Source: Cytobacillus sp. FSL H8-0458
GTDB lineage: Bacteria > Bacillota > Bacilli > Bacillales > Cytobacillaceae
Assembly (NCBI RefSeq): GCF_038002165.1
Contig: NZ_JBBOBR010000001.1
Location: 868,001-932,000 of the forward strand
Direction of reading: 5' to 3'
Length of the DNA stretch: 64,000 nucleotides
Position numbers and translations under genes: made by a program. The first letter of the stretch is position 1. Each line of letters begins with the position of its first letter. The notes under the pieces are model-generated. The model worked only from the letters and a program-made list of their open reading frames with translations, searched no databases and was not told the origin of the DNA. Positions 43,331-52,750 of this stretch are shown piece after piece.

Positions 43331-43357
43331 GAAGCCCTTTTATTAAGGGCTTTTTAA
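43331..43357 (+). terminator. Terminator of the hydrolase-GNAT operon
   Basis: AAGCCCTT / AAGGGCTT around TTATT followed by TTTAA. Confidence 0.85.
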
Positions 43358-43432
43358 TTTGAAGTTTAGCGGGCACACTGAAAAGGTAAAGGATATTATA
43401 AAGATGTTCAAACCGAAATGAGGGATCCGTTC

Positions 43433-43540
43433 ATGGCTGTAAAAAGAATAATTAAAGCTTTTATAGTAAAACAAGGTGCAACTATAGTAAAAAAGTATGT
43501 TGTTCCCGCAGTAAAAAGAAAGCTGAAAAGCAGGAAATAA
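43433..43540 (+). CDS. Very basic 35-aa peptide
   Basis: Begins MAVKRIIKAFIVKQGATIVK and ends VKRKLKSRK; about a third of the residues are Lys or Arg, alternating with hydrophobic residues so that a helix would be amphipathic. A GAGGGA site lies 7 bases upstream and a strong terminator 12 bases downstream, so it reads as a complete gene. Possible roles include an antimicrobial or membrane-active peptide, a toxin or a ribosome-associated peptide; none is proven. Confidence 0.5.
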   Translation: MAVKRIIKAFIVKQGATIVKKYVVPAVKRKLKSRK

Positions 43541-43551
43541 ATTGATGCAGG

Positions 43552-43578
43552 CATCTTCCTTTGGAAGGTGTTTTTTTT
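43552..43578 (+). terminator. Terminator after the basic peptide gene
   Basis: CATCTTCC / GGAAGGTG with a 3-base loop and a run of eight or more T. Confidence 0.85.
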
Positions 43579-43636
43579 GGGGGGACAAAAGAAATAAAAG
43601 CTCCTTGTAATCTAGTTATATAGAAGGGGGCAGAAA

Positions 43637-43705
43637 ATGTCTTATTATGTAGAAATAATAGGAAAGATTGTCGATATTAAAAATTCTGAATTTTCTTTAA
43701 TATAG
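43637..43705 (+). CDS. Possible 22-aa peptide
   Basis: ATG with an AAGGGGG site 7 bases upstream; product begins MSYYVEIIGKIVDIKNSEFS. No terminator follows before the LVIVD gene. Could be a leader peptide or chance; low confidence. Confidence 0.25.
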   Translation: MSYYVEIIGKIVDIKNSEFSLI

Positions 43706-43780
43706 AAACTGCAGTATTTCGGGACACTTAAATTCTATAATGTACCGATTACATAGCACCACAAATAAGGAGGAATCACT

Positions 43781-45139
43781 TTGAAAAAGAAAATCCTGAT
43801 TAAAACTGCATTGGCAGGGGTGCTTGTACTCTCTGCCGGAGGGACAGCCGCATTTGCACATGATGAGTTCAGCGGAGGCATTGAAAAAGGTGATAGTCTG
43901 GCCGGTATTGAATTAGCAGTTCCATTGCTTGAAGGCAGCAAGAATACAGGTAATCTCCAAGAAGTGGCTGCTGTTCCACTGAAAGAAGTTAAAGAGGGCG
44001 TACAAAATTCATCGGGGGATGTTTATGCGCATAAAGGCTTTGCTTATGTAGGCACACATACAAAAAATGGAGGAGAAGGCGGTGTCCGCGTATTTGATAT
44101 GAAAGATCCTTCAAATCCTGTGGAAGTGTCGTCATTTGCTCACCTTCCAGGGACTTGGCAGGAAAAAGTGATTGTGAAAACAGTGAATACAAAGCATTTC
44201 AAAGGGGACTTAGCCGCAGTCAGTGTTCAAAAGGTCGATCGCACCAACCCTAATGCAAAGGGAGGATTTGTATTATATGATGTAACAAATCCAAGGGAAC
44301 CGAAAGAGCTGGGGTTCTGGGAGGATACTTCCGGTGCGAGAGGAACCCATGAGCTTTACCTGACAGTCCAGGGGAATAATGTTTATGTGCTGACTGCAAA
44401 TTGCTATGCAGATCTTTACTCTCATGGTGAAAAGATGGATGTTAATATTGTAGACGTTTCAAAGCCATCGGCACCTGAAACGATTTATGAATTTAATCCG
44501 CGTAATTATATTCCTGAAGTAAGTGATGCCAATTATGACGGGTATAATTGGACTGATGAAAATGGAATTAAAAGGGCAGCATTTGCACATAGCGTCAAAA
44601 CAGATGGAACTGGGCAAACAGCTTTCCTATCTTACTGGGATTTAGGTACAATCATGCTTGATATCAGTGATGCAAAAAACCCTGTATATCTAGGTAGAAC
44701 CGATTTCTCCAATGAAGTTCAGGGGGCTGCCCATTCAATGGATTTAGCCAAGGGCGGAAATGTCCTTATTGAGACAAGGGAGGTATTTGGACCAACTAGA
44801 GAAGGCTTTGAGAGTGCCTATGGATACACAATGATATATGATATTAAAGATAAAACAAATCCAAAGCTGCTAAGTACGTTTAGAACGGATTTCACCGAGA
44901 AGATTCCTGGTGGTGCGACGGTCCACGATCCTAAGGTACAGGGGAACACATTGTACCTCTCTCATTATGCTGGCGGAGTAAGAACAGTAGACATTACTGA
45001 TCCATCTAATCCTGAGGAAATTGGTGTCTATATTCCAAGCAAATCTAATATTTGGGGTGTATTCGTAGATCGCAATTATGTACTTGCATCTGATATGGGT
45101 TCAGGCCTTAAAGTTCTGCAGAAGAACGGCAGCCATTAA
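43781..45139 (+). CDS. Secreted LVIVD-repeat beta-propeller protein
   Basis: Protein of 452 aa with a signal peptide (MKKKILIKTALAGVLVLSAG, cleavage near AFA-HD) and several LVIVD-type repeats of the form VRVFDMKDPSNPVEVSSF, FVLYDVTNPREPKELGFW, VNIVDVSKPSAPETIYEF, IMLDISDAKNPVYLGRT and VRTVDITDPSNPEEIGVY. Such repeats build a propeller on the cell surface or in the medium. TTG start after AAGGAGG. A likely -10 TATAAT lies at 43736-43741. Ligand unknown. Confidence 0.85.
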   Translation: MKKKILIKTALAGVLVLSAGGTAAFAHDEFSGGIEKGDSLAGIELAVPLLEGSKNTGNLQEVAAVPLKEVKEGVQNSSGDVYAHKGFAYVGTHTKNGGEGGVRVFDMKDPSNPVEVSSFAHLPGTWQEKVIVKTVNTKHFKGDLAAVSVQKVDRTNPNAKGGFVLYDVTNPREPKELGFWEDTSGARGTHELYLTVQGNNVYVLTANCYADLYSHGEKMDVNIVDVSKPSAPETIYEFNPRNYIPEVSDANYDGYNWTDENGIKRAAFAHSVKTDGTGQTAFLSYWDLGTIMLDISDAKNPVYLGRTDFSNEVQGAAHSMDLAKGGNVLIETREVFGPTREGFESAYGYTMIYDIKDKTNPKLLSTFRTDFTEKIPGGATVHDPKVQGNTLYLSHYAGGVRTVDITDPSNPEEIGVYIPSKSNIWGVFVDRNYVLASDMGSGLKVLQKNGSH

Positions 45140-45146
45140 TACCTAA

Positions 45147-45184
45147 AAAAACAGGAGTTCTCTGATGGAGACTCCTGTTTTTTA
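45147..45184 (+). terminator. Terminator of the LVIVD gene
   Basis: AAAACAGGAGT / ACTCCTGTTTTTT hairpin. Confidence 0.88.
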
Positions 45185-45270
45185 ATCTCTGCTAAATAAA
45201 GGACAAAAATAATGAACTATTAATCTTATAAGAAAGAAAGCCTAAAGAAAGTTATGAATTCATTTCTAAG

Positions 45271-45828
45271 TTATAGAGTTATTTTTGAGTTTTCAGCTCT
45301 CCCTTTTCGCGGCCAAATTGTATAGCTGAAGCTGATGGCAAAATCGATTGCCAGAACCAATGTCCACATTTTTATTAATCCCCGCAGGTTTTCTGTTTGC
45401 TCTGGATTTCCTATGAAGAAGATCATGGCAAATAATAATGCCAGACCAATGATCCATGCGAGAAGATGTCTGTACCATCCGTTTCTTTCTCTCCTGGCAT
45501 GTTCGCTGCCGTACTTTGGAGGCTTTGCCGGTTTAGAGCCATTCCCGAACTTATAGGCGAATCTTTCATCTGCCCATTGAACCATCTGTTTTCCATATGC
45601 AATGGTTACCCCGATATAAATTGCCGCTATCCCATGGAATATGGTAGCTTTGGTTCCTTTGTGCAAGTCAATTGTGGTTGCTGCGACTAGAATTAAATCA
45701 ATCACAGGTGTGCAAAGCAAAAGCAGACTGCCTAATGTTTTATTCCTCAAAATATATCTTGCCGTTAAACCTGCTGCAACGAAAACCCAAAACCCAATCT
45801 CACAGGCGATTATCAGCCAGCCAATCAT
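45271..45828 (-). CDS. Polytopic membrane protein (185 aa)
   Basis: About five to six hydrophobic segments with a basic central loop (KPPKYGSEHARRERNGW). ATG 45828 follows AAAGGGATG. It is divergent from a TetR gene across a long inverted repeat, so it is the probable target of that repressor. Similar to YmcC-type membrane proteins of Bacillus; function unknown. Confidence 0.7.
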   Translation of the reverse strand: MIGWLIIACEIGFWVFVAAGLTARYILRNKTLGSLLLLCTPVIDLILVAATTIDLHKGTKATIFHGIAAIYIGVTIAYGKQMVQWADERFAYKFGNGSKPAKPPKYGSEHARRERNGWYRHLLAWIIGLALLFAMIFFIGNPEQTENLRGLIKMWTLVLAIDFAISFSYTIWPRKGRAENSKITL

Positions 45829-45842
45829 TTAATTCACATCCC

Positions 45843-45894
45843 TTTTTAATACACTTGTGTTATGAAAATTAATATAACACAAGTGTATTAAAAA
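45843..45894. promoter_or_regulatory. Long inverted repeat, TetR operator
   Basis: Perfect 21-bp arms (45843-45863 and 45874-45894) with a 10-bp spacer. Each arm contains a smaller dyad, ACACAAGTGT or its complement, so the region offers two repressor sites 26 bp apart. It lies between the divergent membrane-protein and TetR genes. Confidence 0.75.
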
Positions 45895-45906
45895 AACAAT
45901 TGGTGC

Positions 45907-45912
45907 TATAAT
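45907..45912 (+). promoter_or_regulatory. -10 element giving a leaderless TetR transcript
   Basis: TATAAT ends 6 bases before the ATG at 45919, so transcription should start at or next to the A of the start codon. No Shine-Dalgarno sequence precedes the ATG. Confidence 0.5.
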
Positions 45913-45918
45913 ATATTT

Positions 45919-46506
45919 ATGCCTAAAAAAGTTGATCATGAAAAACAAAAACATTTATTAGCAAAAGCAGCATGGCGGGTGATTAAGAAGGAGGGCATTG
46001 AAGGAGCTTCTGTCCGGAAGATAGCAGAAGAAGCTGGTTTATCACCAGGATCACTGCGCCATTACTTCTCAAATCAAAGTGAATTATTGGCTTATTCTAT
46101 GAATTTAGTTTCAGAAAGGGTGAAAACCAGAATTCAGAATGCACCATTTACAGATGATCATTTTGAAAATATGATACTGGTGCTTGGCGAGCTGCTTCCT
46201 TTAGATGTAGAACGGAGATTGGAAATGGAAGTCTGGATAGCATTTAATATTAAAGCTCTTGTTGACCCGAACCTTGCTGAACTTAGCAGCCGCGTATACG
46301 GAGAAATGAAGGAAGGCATCCGAAAAGTCATCGAGGGGCTGAAGTTAATGGGGATATCCAGGTCTGATTTGAATGTTGGAGAAGAGGCGGAACGTCTCTA
46401 TGCTCTTATTGACGGTCTCGCCCTCCATGCGGTAATGAAGCCTGATCTTTTTACTGAAAGTAAAATGAAAGGGATTCTTAGAACTCACTTGTTGTCATTA
46501 TGCTAA
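45919..46506 (+). CDS. TetR-family regulator
   Basis: Protein of 195 aa with the TetR helix-turn-helix ASVRKIAEEAGLSPGSLRHYFSNQSELLAYSM at about 28-60 and a helical C-terminal ligand domain, similar to the PksA-type Bacillus regulators. The N-terminus MPKKVDHEKQKHLL is the normal family start, although no ribosome binding site is present; see the -10 element just upstream. Likely represses the divergent membrane protein and itself through the inverted repeat. Confidence 0.88.
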   Translation: MPKKVDHEKQKHLLAKAAWRVIKKEGIEGASVRKIAEEAGLSPGSLRHYFSNQSELLAYSMNLVSERVKTRIQNAPFTDDHFENMILVLGELLPLDVERRLEMEVWIAFNIKALVDPNLAELSSRVYGEMKEGIRKVIEGLKLMGISRSDLNVGEEAERLYALIDGLALHAVMKPDLFTESKMKGILRTHLLSLC

Positions 46507-46520
46507 TAATGAATCCGGTA

Positions 46521-46550
46521 AAAAACAGCTGAATTTTCAGCTGTTTTTTT
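46521..46550 (+). terminator. Terminator of the tetR gene
   Basis: AAACAGCTGAA / TTCAGCTGTTTTTTT hairpin. Confidence 0.88.
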
Positions 46551-46605
46551 ACTATTCACTTTTTTATGAATGCCAGGGCACATCATCCAATATCATTAAC
46601 TAAAC

Positions 46606-46630
46606 GTTTAACATTTTCCTGCGAGGGTAC
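46606..46630 (+). promoter_or_regulatory. SigB-type promoter of the formate dehydrogenase operon
   Basis: GTTTAA (46606-46611), 13-base spacer, GGGTAC (46625-46630): a perfect -35 and a 5 of 6 match for -10. About 40 bases before the start codon. A TAAACGTTTA palindrome overlaps the -35 (46601-46610). Confidence 0.65.
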
Positions 46631-46670
46631 TGAAAACCTAAGAAACTGATTCATTGAAAGGATGGTTGAT

Positions 46671-49628
46671 TTGCCAGGATCTCTCAATTTAAAGATAAAT
46701 GGTATAGAAATGAAGGCAGAGCAGGGGCAAACCGTTCTGCAGTTATTAAATGACAGCTCGATCGAAATTCCTCAGGTCTGCTTCCATCCCAGCCTTGGAG
46801 CAATAGAAACCTGCGATACCTGCATTGTTTCCGTTAATGGAGAACTTGTACGGTCATGCTCCACAAAAATTAATGATGGAGACGTAATTGATACGGTGGG
46901 GCCTGATGTTAAACAGGCGCAGACCATTGCCATGGATAAGATTCTCTTTAATCATGAGCTGTATTGTACGGTATGTGATTATAACAACGGGGGATGTGAA
47001 ATACATAATACGGTTAAGGCGATGAAAATCAATCATCAAAGCATCCCTTTTGATCACAAGCCATATGAAAAGGATGAATCTCATCCTTTTTACAGATATG
47101 ACCCGGATCAGTGCATTCTGTGCGGCAGATGTGTGGAAGCCTGTCAGGATGTTCAGGTGACTGAAACCCTTACCATTGATTGGGAGAGGGAGAGACCAAG
47201 AGTTATCTGGGATAATGATGTGCCCATTAACGAGTCCTCCTGCGTTTCCTGTGGACACTGCTCCACTGTTTGTCCGTGTAATGCCATGATGGAAAAAGGA
47301 ATGGAAGGGGAAGCAGGGTTTCTGACCGGCATAGCCAAAAACACCCTTCGTCCAATGATTGAAATCACTAAAAACGTTGAAACAGGATATGGCTCTATCC
47401 TTGCTATATCCGATATGGAAGCTGCCATGCGCGAAGAGAAAATCAAAAAGACCAAAACGGTCTGTACCTATTGTGGTGTCGGCTGCAGTTTTGATGTATG
47501 GACAAAAGGCCGGGAAATATTGAAGGTGGAGCCTCAGGCGGAAGCGCCTGCCAATGGCATTTCTACATGTGTAAAAGGGAAGTTTGGCTGGGACTTTGTG
47601 AATAGTGAGGAACGTTTAACCAAACCGCTAATCAGAGAAGGCGATTCATTCCGTGAAGCAGAATGGGACGAAGCTCTTGACCTGATTGCAAGGAAATTTA
47701 CAGAAATCAAAGAACAGCATGGTCCGGATGCACTAAGCTTTATTACCTCTTCTAAATGTACCAATGAAGAATCGTATCTAATGCAGAAGCTTGGCAGGGC
47801 AGTTATAGGAACGAACAATATTGATAATTGTTCAAGATATTGCCAGACTCCTGCAACTGTAGGACTGTTCAGAACTGTTGGATATGGCGGGGATGCCGGT
47901 TCAATTGAAGATATTAAGAATTCCGGTTTAGTATTGATTATCGGATCCAATACATCGGAATCCCACCCGGTTCTTTCCACCAGGGTGAAGCGATCCCAGA
48001 AGCTTAACGGCCAGAAAGTAATCGTAGCTGATTTGAGGGAACACGAAATGGCAGAGCGTTCTGATCTGTTTGTGCGCCCTAGAGCCGGTACTGATATGGT
48101 ATGGCTTTCTGCCATTACGAAATACATTATAGATCAGGGATGGGCGGATGAGAAGTTTCTGCAGGAAAAAGTGAATGGTTTGGAAGAATTTGTATCAAAC
48201 CTGGAGAAATATACGCTGGAATTTGCTGAAGAAACAACCGGTATATCCAGAGATAATCTAATCAAAATGGCAGAAATGATTCATCAAGCCGATAGTGTTT
48301 CTGCATTATGGGCAATGGGTGTCACACAGCATCTTGGAGGCAGTGATACAAGTACAGCCATTTCAAATCTGCTGCTTGTAACCGGCAATTACGCCAAGCC
48401 TGGTGCAGGTGCTTATCCTTTAAGAGGCCATAACAATGTGCAGGGGGCAGGAGATTTCGGAAGCAGTCCTGATAATTTGCCTGGTTATCAAAAGGTGTCA
48501 GATTCTGATGTGAGAAAGAAGTTCGAAAATGCCTGGGCTGTAAAACTTCCTGAAAAAGCCGGAATGAATAATCACGAGATGGTAGAAGGGGTTCATGAGG
48601 GGCAGCTGAAAGCGATGTATCTGAAGGGCGAAGATATGGGGCTTGTGGATTCAAACATCAATTATGTGCAGTCAGCATTTGAGAAGCTTGATTTCTTTGT
48701 CGTCCAGGATATCTTCCTATCCCGTACAGCTGAGTTTGCAGATGTTGTTCTCCCGGCAAGCCCAAGCCTGGAAAAGGAAGGAACATTTACGAACACAGAA
48801 AGAAGAATCCAGCGTCTGTACCAGGCGTTTGAACCCCTTGGAGATTCAAAGCCGGATTGGCAGATTATTATTGAAGTTGCGAATCGCCTAGGAGCAGGCT
48901 GGACGTATACACATCCAAGCGAAGTAATGGCCGAAGCCGCTAAGCTTATGCCTCTATACGCAGGCGTTACCTTTGATAGATTGGAAGGATACAATAGTCT
49001 GCAATGGCCTGTCGCTGAGGACGGAACTGATACTCCACTCCTCTATACGGATGGCTTCCCGTTCCCGGATGGCAAGGCAAGACTTTTTCCGGTAGATTGG
49101 ACTCCTGCTCTTGAATTCCCGGCGGAATATGATATCCATGTCAATAATGGCCGTCTCCTGGAGCATTTCCATGAAGGAAATATGACATATAAGTCAAAAG
49201 GAATCAGCTCTAAAACACCGGAAGTGTTCCTTGAGGTATCACCTGAATTGGCCAATGAGCGAGGCTTGAAAGACGGCACGCTTGTTCGGCTGACTTCACC
49301 GTATGGCAATGTGAAAGTTAAATGCCATATAACCAACAGGGTAAAAGGAAAGGAAGTTTACCTTCCTATGAATGATAGAGGAGACGGGGCCATAAATTTA
49401 TTAACAAGCAGCTATGCCGACAAGGATACTGATACGCCGGCATATAAGGAAACAAAGGCAAAGCTTGAAATTCTGAGTGAAGAAGGCAGCAATCCACTTC
49501 CTAGAATTAATCACCGCTATGGCAATCCGCAGCCGCAAATAGGTGTAAATGTCCAAAAGAAATGGGCAAGGAAAGATTATATTTTCCCGGGAGAAATGGT
49601 GAAAAAGGAGCGGAAGCATCATGGCTAA
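46671..49628 (+). CDS. fdhA: Formate dehydrogenase alpha subunit, YrhE type
   Basis: Large cytoplasmic Mo/W enzyme (985 aa). N-terminal [2Fe-2S] domain ([15 protein letters not shown]), a His-Cys cluster region ([15 protein letters not shown]), two ferredoxin clusters ([23 protein letters not shown]), the catalytic-domain cluster ([10 protein letters not shown]) and the metal-ligand Cys in NCSRYCQTP, which is Cys rather than selenocysteine. Very similar throughout to B. subtilis YrhE as I recall it. TTG 46671 has AAGGATGG about 9 bases upstream; the ATG at 46662 directly abuts that site. Overlaps the next gene by 8 bases. Oxidises formate; physiological acceptor not shown. Confidence 0.92.
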   Translation: MPGSLNLKINGIEMKAEQGQTVLQLLNDSSIEIPQVCFHPSLGAIETCDTCIVSVNGELVRSCSTKINDGDVIDTVGPDVKQAQTIAMDKILFNHELYCTVCDYNNGGCEIHNTVKAMKINHQSIPFDHKPYEKDESHPFYRYDPDQCILCGRCVEACQDVQVTETLTIDWERERPRVIWDNDVPINESSCVSCGHCSTVCPCNAMMEKGMEGEAGFLTGIAKNTLRPMIEITKNVETGYGSILAISDMEAAMREEKIKKTKTVCTYCGVGCSFDVWTKGREILKVEPQAEAPANGISTCVKGKFGWDFVNSEERLTKPLIREGDSFREAEWDEALDLIARKFTEIKEQHGPDALSFITSSKCTNEESYLMQKLGRAVIGTNNIDNCSRYCQTPATVGLFRTVGYGGDAGSIEDIKNSGLVLIIGSNTSESHPVLSTRVKRSQKLNGQKVIVADLREHEMAERSDLFVRPRAGTDMVWLSAITKYIIDQGWADEKFLQEKVNGLEEFVSNLEKYTLEFAEETTGISRDNLIKMAEMIHQADSVSALWAMGVTQHLGGSDTSTAISNLLLVTGNYAKPGAGAYPLRGHNNVQGAGDFGSSPDNLPGYQKVSDSDVRKKFENAWAVKLPEKAGMNNHEMVEGVHEGQLKAMYLKGEDMGLVDSNINYVQSAFEKLDFFVVQDIFLSRTAEFADVVLPASPSLEKEGTFTNTERRIQRLYQAFEPLGDSKPDWQIIIEVANRLGAGWTYTHPSEVMAEAAKLMPLYAGVTFDRLEGYNSLQWPVAEDGTDTPLLYTDGFPFPDGKARLFPVDWTPALEFPAEYDIHVNNGRLLEHFHEGNMTYKSKGISSKTPEVFLEVSPELANERGLKDGTLVRLTSPYGNVKVKCHITNRVKGKEVYLPMNDRGDGAINLLTSSYADKDTDTPAYKETKAKLEILSEEGSNPLPRINHRYGNPQPQIGVNVQKKWARKDYIFPGEMVKKERKHHG

Positions 49629-50187
49629 AGCGATCAATAACATCAAGCGTTTTGAGTTGACACCCGAGGATAAACGAAAAAAAGACCTGGAGGAAGTGGA
49701 GAATGCCCTCATAGAAAATAAAGAACCCATACTTGAGCTTTTGAAAGCGGTCGGACATATGCATGACCGGGGAGTTCTCTCATTATTGAATGGCCTGTTT
49801 GGACAGGGAGATAAAGTTTTGAATGTCCTTGTTAAAGCATTAGACAAACCAGAAGCTACAAATACAATAAAAAACCTGCTTCTTATGGTTGGAACCCTCG
49901 GTACCATTAATGTCCAGCAGCTTGAACCCTTGCTGTTAAAATTAAATTCAGGTATTGCTAGAGTGGCGGATTATAAAGATACTGATGAAAAAACAAGCTA
50001 TTTCGATCTTGTTAAGGCATTGAAGGATCCGGAAGTCAATCGGGCAGTTACACTTCTGATCACCTTCTTAAAAGGAATGGGCGAAGATACAAGCGAAATG
50101 GAAAGGAACACCCAGCTTCCAGAAGATCAGAAATTACACAAAATGGAGAAAAACGAAAGTGATGTTCCTCCCAATAAAAGAGAATGA
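49621..50187 (+). CDS. DUF1641 protein, YrhD type
   Basis: Helical protein (188 aa), DUF1641 family, paired with YrhE-type formate dehydrogenases in Bacillaceae. The core [35 protein letters not shown] is typical. AAAAGGAG site inside the end of fdhA, ATGA-like overlap. Probably an accessory or electron-transfer partner; the biochemical role is unknown. Confidence 0.88.
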   Translation: MAKAINNIKRFELTPEDKRKKDLEEVENALIENKEPILELLKAVGHMHDRGVLSLLNGLFGQGDKVLNVLVKALDKPEATNTIKNLLLMVGTLGTINVQQLEPLLLKLNSGIARVADYKDTDEKTSYFDLVKALKDPEVNRAVTLLITFLKGMGEDTSEMERNTQLPEDQKLHKMEKNESDVPPNKRE

Positions 50188-50191
50188 CATT

Positions 50192-50229
50192 TAGCCAGTG
50201 GTCCAAATAGCGGTCACTGGCTTTTATTA
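50192..50229 (+). terminator. Terminator of the formate dehydrogenase operon
   Basis: AGCCAGTG / CACTGGCT with a 14-base loop and TTTATT. The rest of the 226-base gap to the next gene shows no further gene. Confidence 0.75.
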
Positions 50230-50413
50230 TGAAATAAAATACAAATAGGTACATAGACTCAAATTTTTACAATATTATCTTATAAACCAAAAATATAGCA
50301 GAATTTTGTGGAAAAATGGAAAACCATATACTAGAATTGGAATATAAGATAGATAAATAGGTGAAACCCAATACATACATCATTTGAGAAGGTATTAGAA
50401 AGAGGGTAATAAA

Positions 50414-51319
50414 GTGGGCATTATAAATGAAGCTAGTTTCATTGAAACAGTCCACATGAAAGGGTTGCAAATCTCCCTGATTGCTTCGGGGGACGGTACG
50501 GAGGTTATTTACCATAGGCTGGAACCAGATGCTAGGTGGGGACTGGAACCGTTAGAAGGCGGTGAAACGCTGGAATATCTTCATTTACTTTCCGGTGAAC
50601 TGCTATTAAAGGATTCTAATGGGGAAAAAACACTTAGAGCTGGTGATTCGTTTCAAAGATGCCCAGTAACTGAACATCATATCTTTCAATCAATAGGTCA
50701 ATCTGAATTTTTATATGTAACATCTAGTCCAGTTTTTCATTACTACAGCAGAGTGACAAATGAATTAAGAGAATTGGTCATATCAATTGAAGAAAAAGAT
50801 GGATATACAAGCGACCATTGCGATAGAATTACAAAAATGTCAATGCTCATGGCTGACGCACTTGGTTTAAATTCCCGGCAAATTTTAAAACTTAACCTTG
50901 CTGCATTTTTGCATGATATAGGAAAAGTAAAGGTTCCAATAGACATTCTTCAAAAACCAGGTAAATTAACCTCTGATGAGTGGGAGTTAATGAAACAGCA
51001 TTCGACATTTGGACGAGAAATATTGCAAGAAACAGGTCTGCCGAGTTTAATAGAAGCAGGCGAAGTGGTAGAACAGCATCATGAAAAATATGATGGCACT
51101 GGATACCCCAAAGGACTTAAAGGTGATCAAATTACAATAGAGGCAGCAATTATTTCAGTTGTAGACTCATTTGATGCAATGACTACTGACCGTGTTTATC
51201 AGAAAGGCAGAAGTGTAGTTGAAGCATTAAATGAACTTAGAAGTAATCGGGGCACTATGTACAATCCAGTTATTGTAGATACATTTTTTAAGATAAAAGA
51301 CAAATTAGTAAAAATCTAA
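50414..51319 (+). CDS. Cupin plus HD-GYP phosphodiesterase protein
   Basis: Protein of 301 aa. Residues about 1-112 form a cupin-like beta barrel (LEPLEGGETLEYLHLLSGELLLKD, AGDSFQRCP); residues about 120-300 form an HD-GYP domain with HDIGK, the HHEKYDGTGYPKGL signature and DSFDAMTTDR. HD-GYP enzymes hydrolyse c-di-GMP or related dinucleotides; the metal-binding His and Asp residues are in place. The cupin replaces the usual receiver or PAS sensor. GTG start after AGAGGG. Base use is more A/T-rich than the neighbours, which might reflect transfer. Confidence 0.85.
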   Translation: MGIINEASFIETVHMKGLQISLIASGDGTEVIYHRLEPDARWGLEPLEGGETLEYLHLLSGELLLKDSNGEKTLRAGDSFQRCPVTEHHIFQSIGQSEFLYVTSSPVFHYYSRVTNELRELVISIEEKDGYTSDHCDRITKMSMLMADALGLNSRQILKLNLAAFLHDIGKVKVPIDILQKPGKLTSDEWELMKQHSTFGREILQETGLPSLIEAGEVVEQHHEKYDGTGYPKGLKGDQITIEAAIISVVDSFDAMTTDRVYQKGRSVVEALNELRSNRGTMYNPVIVDTFFKIKDKLVKI

Positions 51320-51331
51320 GGGGGAACAAAA

Positions 51332-51652
51332 ATGAAGAAAGCAGTTGTTGTACTGTTAAGTTTGATGTTATTACTTGTATTCAACGTAAAAACATCGGAG
51401 GCTGCATACTTACCTGAATATGATAAGTATGTAGAAGTATCGTATGAAGAAGCTAGGTATATAGCTGATTTAATGGGATTGCAGGATTATGAATTAGGTG
51501 AAGAAACAGCAAGATTGTCATTTGAATTGCAGGAAGGGTTAATAGCAAAGATCGAGAACGTCCTGAAAACGGAAATTGACCATTATTACATCTGGTTAAC
51601 CGTAGATGGTGAAACGGTTTTGGGTATAGATCCTCCACATCCAATGTTTTAA
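51332..51652 (+). CDS. Small secreted protein (106 aa)
   Basis: Signal peptide MKKAVVVLLSLMLLLVFNVK with cleavage near SEAA-YL, then an acidic domain of about 80 residues ending IDPPHPMF. Starts 12 bases after the HD-GYP gene with a GGGGG site, so it is likely co-transcribed. Not recognised. Confidence 0.65.
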   Translation: MKKAVVVLLSLMLLLVFNVKTSEAAYLPEYDKYVEVSYEEARYIADLMGLQDYELGEETARLSFELQEGLIAKIENVLKTEIDHYYIWLTVDGETVLGIDPPHPMF

Positions 51653-51653
51653 C

Positions 51654-51691
51654 AAAAAGCAAGTTAAAGCTTATGCTTTAACTTGCTTTTT
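51654..51691 (+). terminator. Strong terminator after the secreted protein gene
   Basis: Perfect 16-bp stem AAAAGCAAGTTAAAGC / GCTTTAACTTGCTTTT around TTAT. Confidence 0.92.
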
Positions 51692-51778
51692 GTTTTCCTG
51701 TACTAATGGCAAAAAGGTGTGATGAAACATAAAGAGCCTCTGGAAATAAAGAGATCCCAAAATTAATTGGGACCCCTA

Positions 51779-52573
51779 CTAAGCTTTCTTCTCAAATACT
51801 ATTCTTTCAGAATGCGAATAAACATTAAAAGATTGACCGCGAATAAAGCCAACTGCTGTAATATTTAGGTCTTCTGCCAGCTTGATGGCTAAATCAGTCG
51901 GTGCAGATTTTGATAGAATGATGCCAACTCCAATTTTTGCGGCTTTAAGCAGAACTTCAGATGAGATTCTGCCGCTGAATGCAATGACTTTATCCCTTAC
52001 AGGAATCCTGTTCTCAATGCAATACCCAAGGATTTTATCCAGAGCATTATGCCGGCCAATGTCTGTTCTGCTGAGAATCATTTCATCTGCAGAAAATAAA
52101 GCTGCATTATGCACTCCGCCTGTTTCATGAAAAGTCATACTGCCATCCTGAAGCTGCTGCATATATGAAATGCATTGGTTGGGAGTCAGTGTCAGCTTTG
52201 ATGTAGAAGTCCTGGCTGTCCTGGCATCGTTATGAAAGTAAAATTGCCTGCTCTTTCCGCAGCATGAACCGATAAATCGTTTAGAGTGAAACTCATGGCT
52301 TGCTGTAGAGGTTTGGGTATGTAATTCGACATAAGCAAATCCCTTGTTTTCATCTATTTGAATACTCTTTATTTCCTCATATCTTCTAATAAAGCCTTCA
52401 GAAGCCAAAAAGCCGATTGTCAATTCCCTAATGTTCGAAGGGCTGCAGACCATCGTTGCGAACTCTTCTCCGTTGAGATGAATTGTGAGCGGATGTTCAG
52501 AAACAATAGAATCTTCTGCTTCCTGCAGAACATCATTCTCAAATCTGACCATTTTTCTGCTGCTAATATCCAT
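51779..52573 (-). CDS. fdhD: Formate dehydrogenase accessory sulfurtransferase FdhD
   Basis: Moves sulfur from the cysteine desulfurase to the Mo-bisMGD cofactor of formate dehydrogenase (264 aa). The catalytic cysteine pair lies in FIGSCCGKSRQF, and the family blocks VCSPSNIRELTIGFLASEG, ETGGVHNAALF, RTDIGRHNALDKILG and FSGRISSEVLLKAAKIGV are present. AGGAGGAAG site before the ATG. Encoded 2 kb from fdhA on the opposite strand, presumably serving it. Confidence 0.94.
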   Translation of the reverse strand: MDISSRKMVRFENDVLQEAEDSIVSEHPLTIHLNGEEFATMVCSPSNIRELTIGFLASEGFIRRYEEIKSIQIDENKGFAYVELHTQTSTASHEFHSKRFIGSCCGKSRQFYFHNDARTARTSTSKLTLTPNQCISYMQQLQDGSMTFHETGGVHNAALFSADEMILSRTDIGRHNALDKILGYCIENRIPVRDKVIAFSGRISSEVLLKAAKIGVGIILSKSAPTDLAIKLAEDLNITAVGFIRGQSFNVYSHSERIVFEKKA

Positions 52574-52750
52574 AATACTTCCTCCTAGAACCTTTCGACT
52601 AACAAAATATTAGCATATAATTTCAGTAATACAAGAAATTAAGATTGTATGGTTTGACAATTATTGTATTAATTGATTAACTTAATAAAGTGTATACGGA
52701 CTTGTATCAATGAGATTATACATGAAATAAGGGTATATGAGGGCTGGAAT

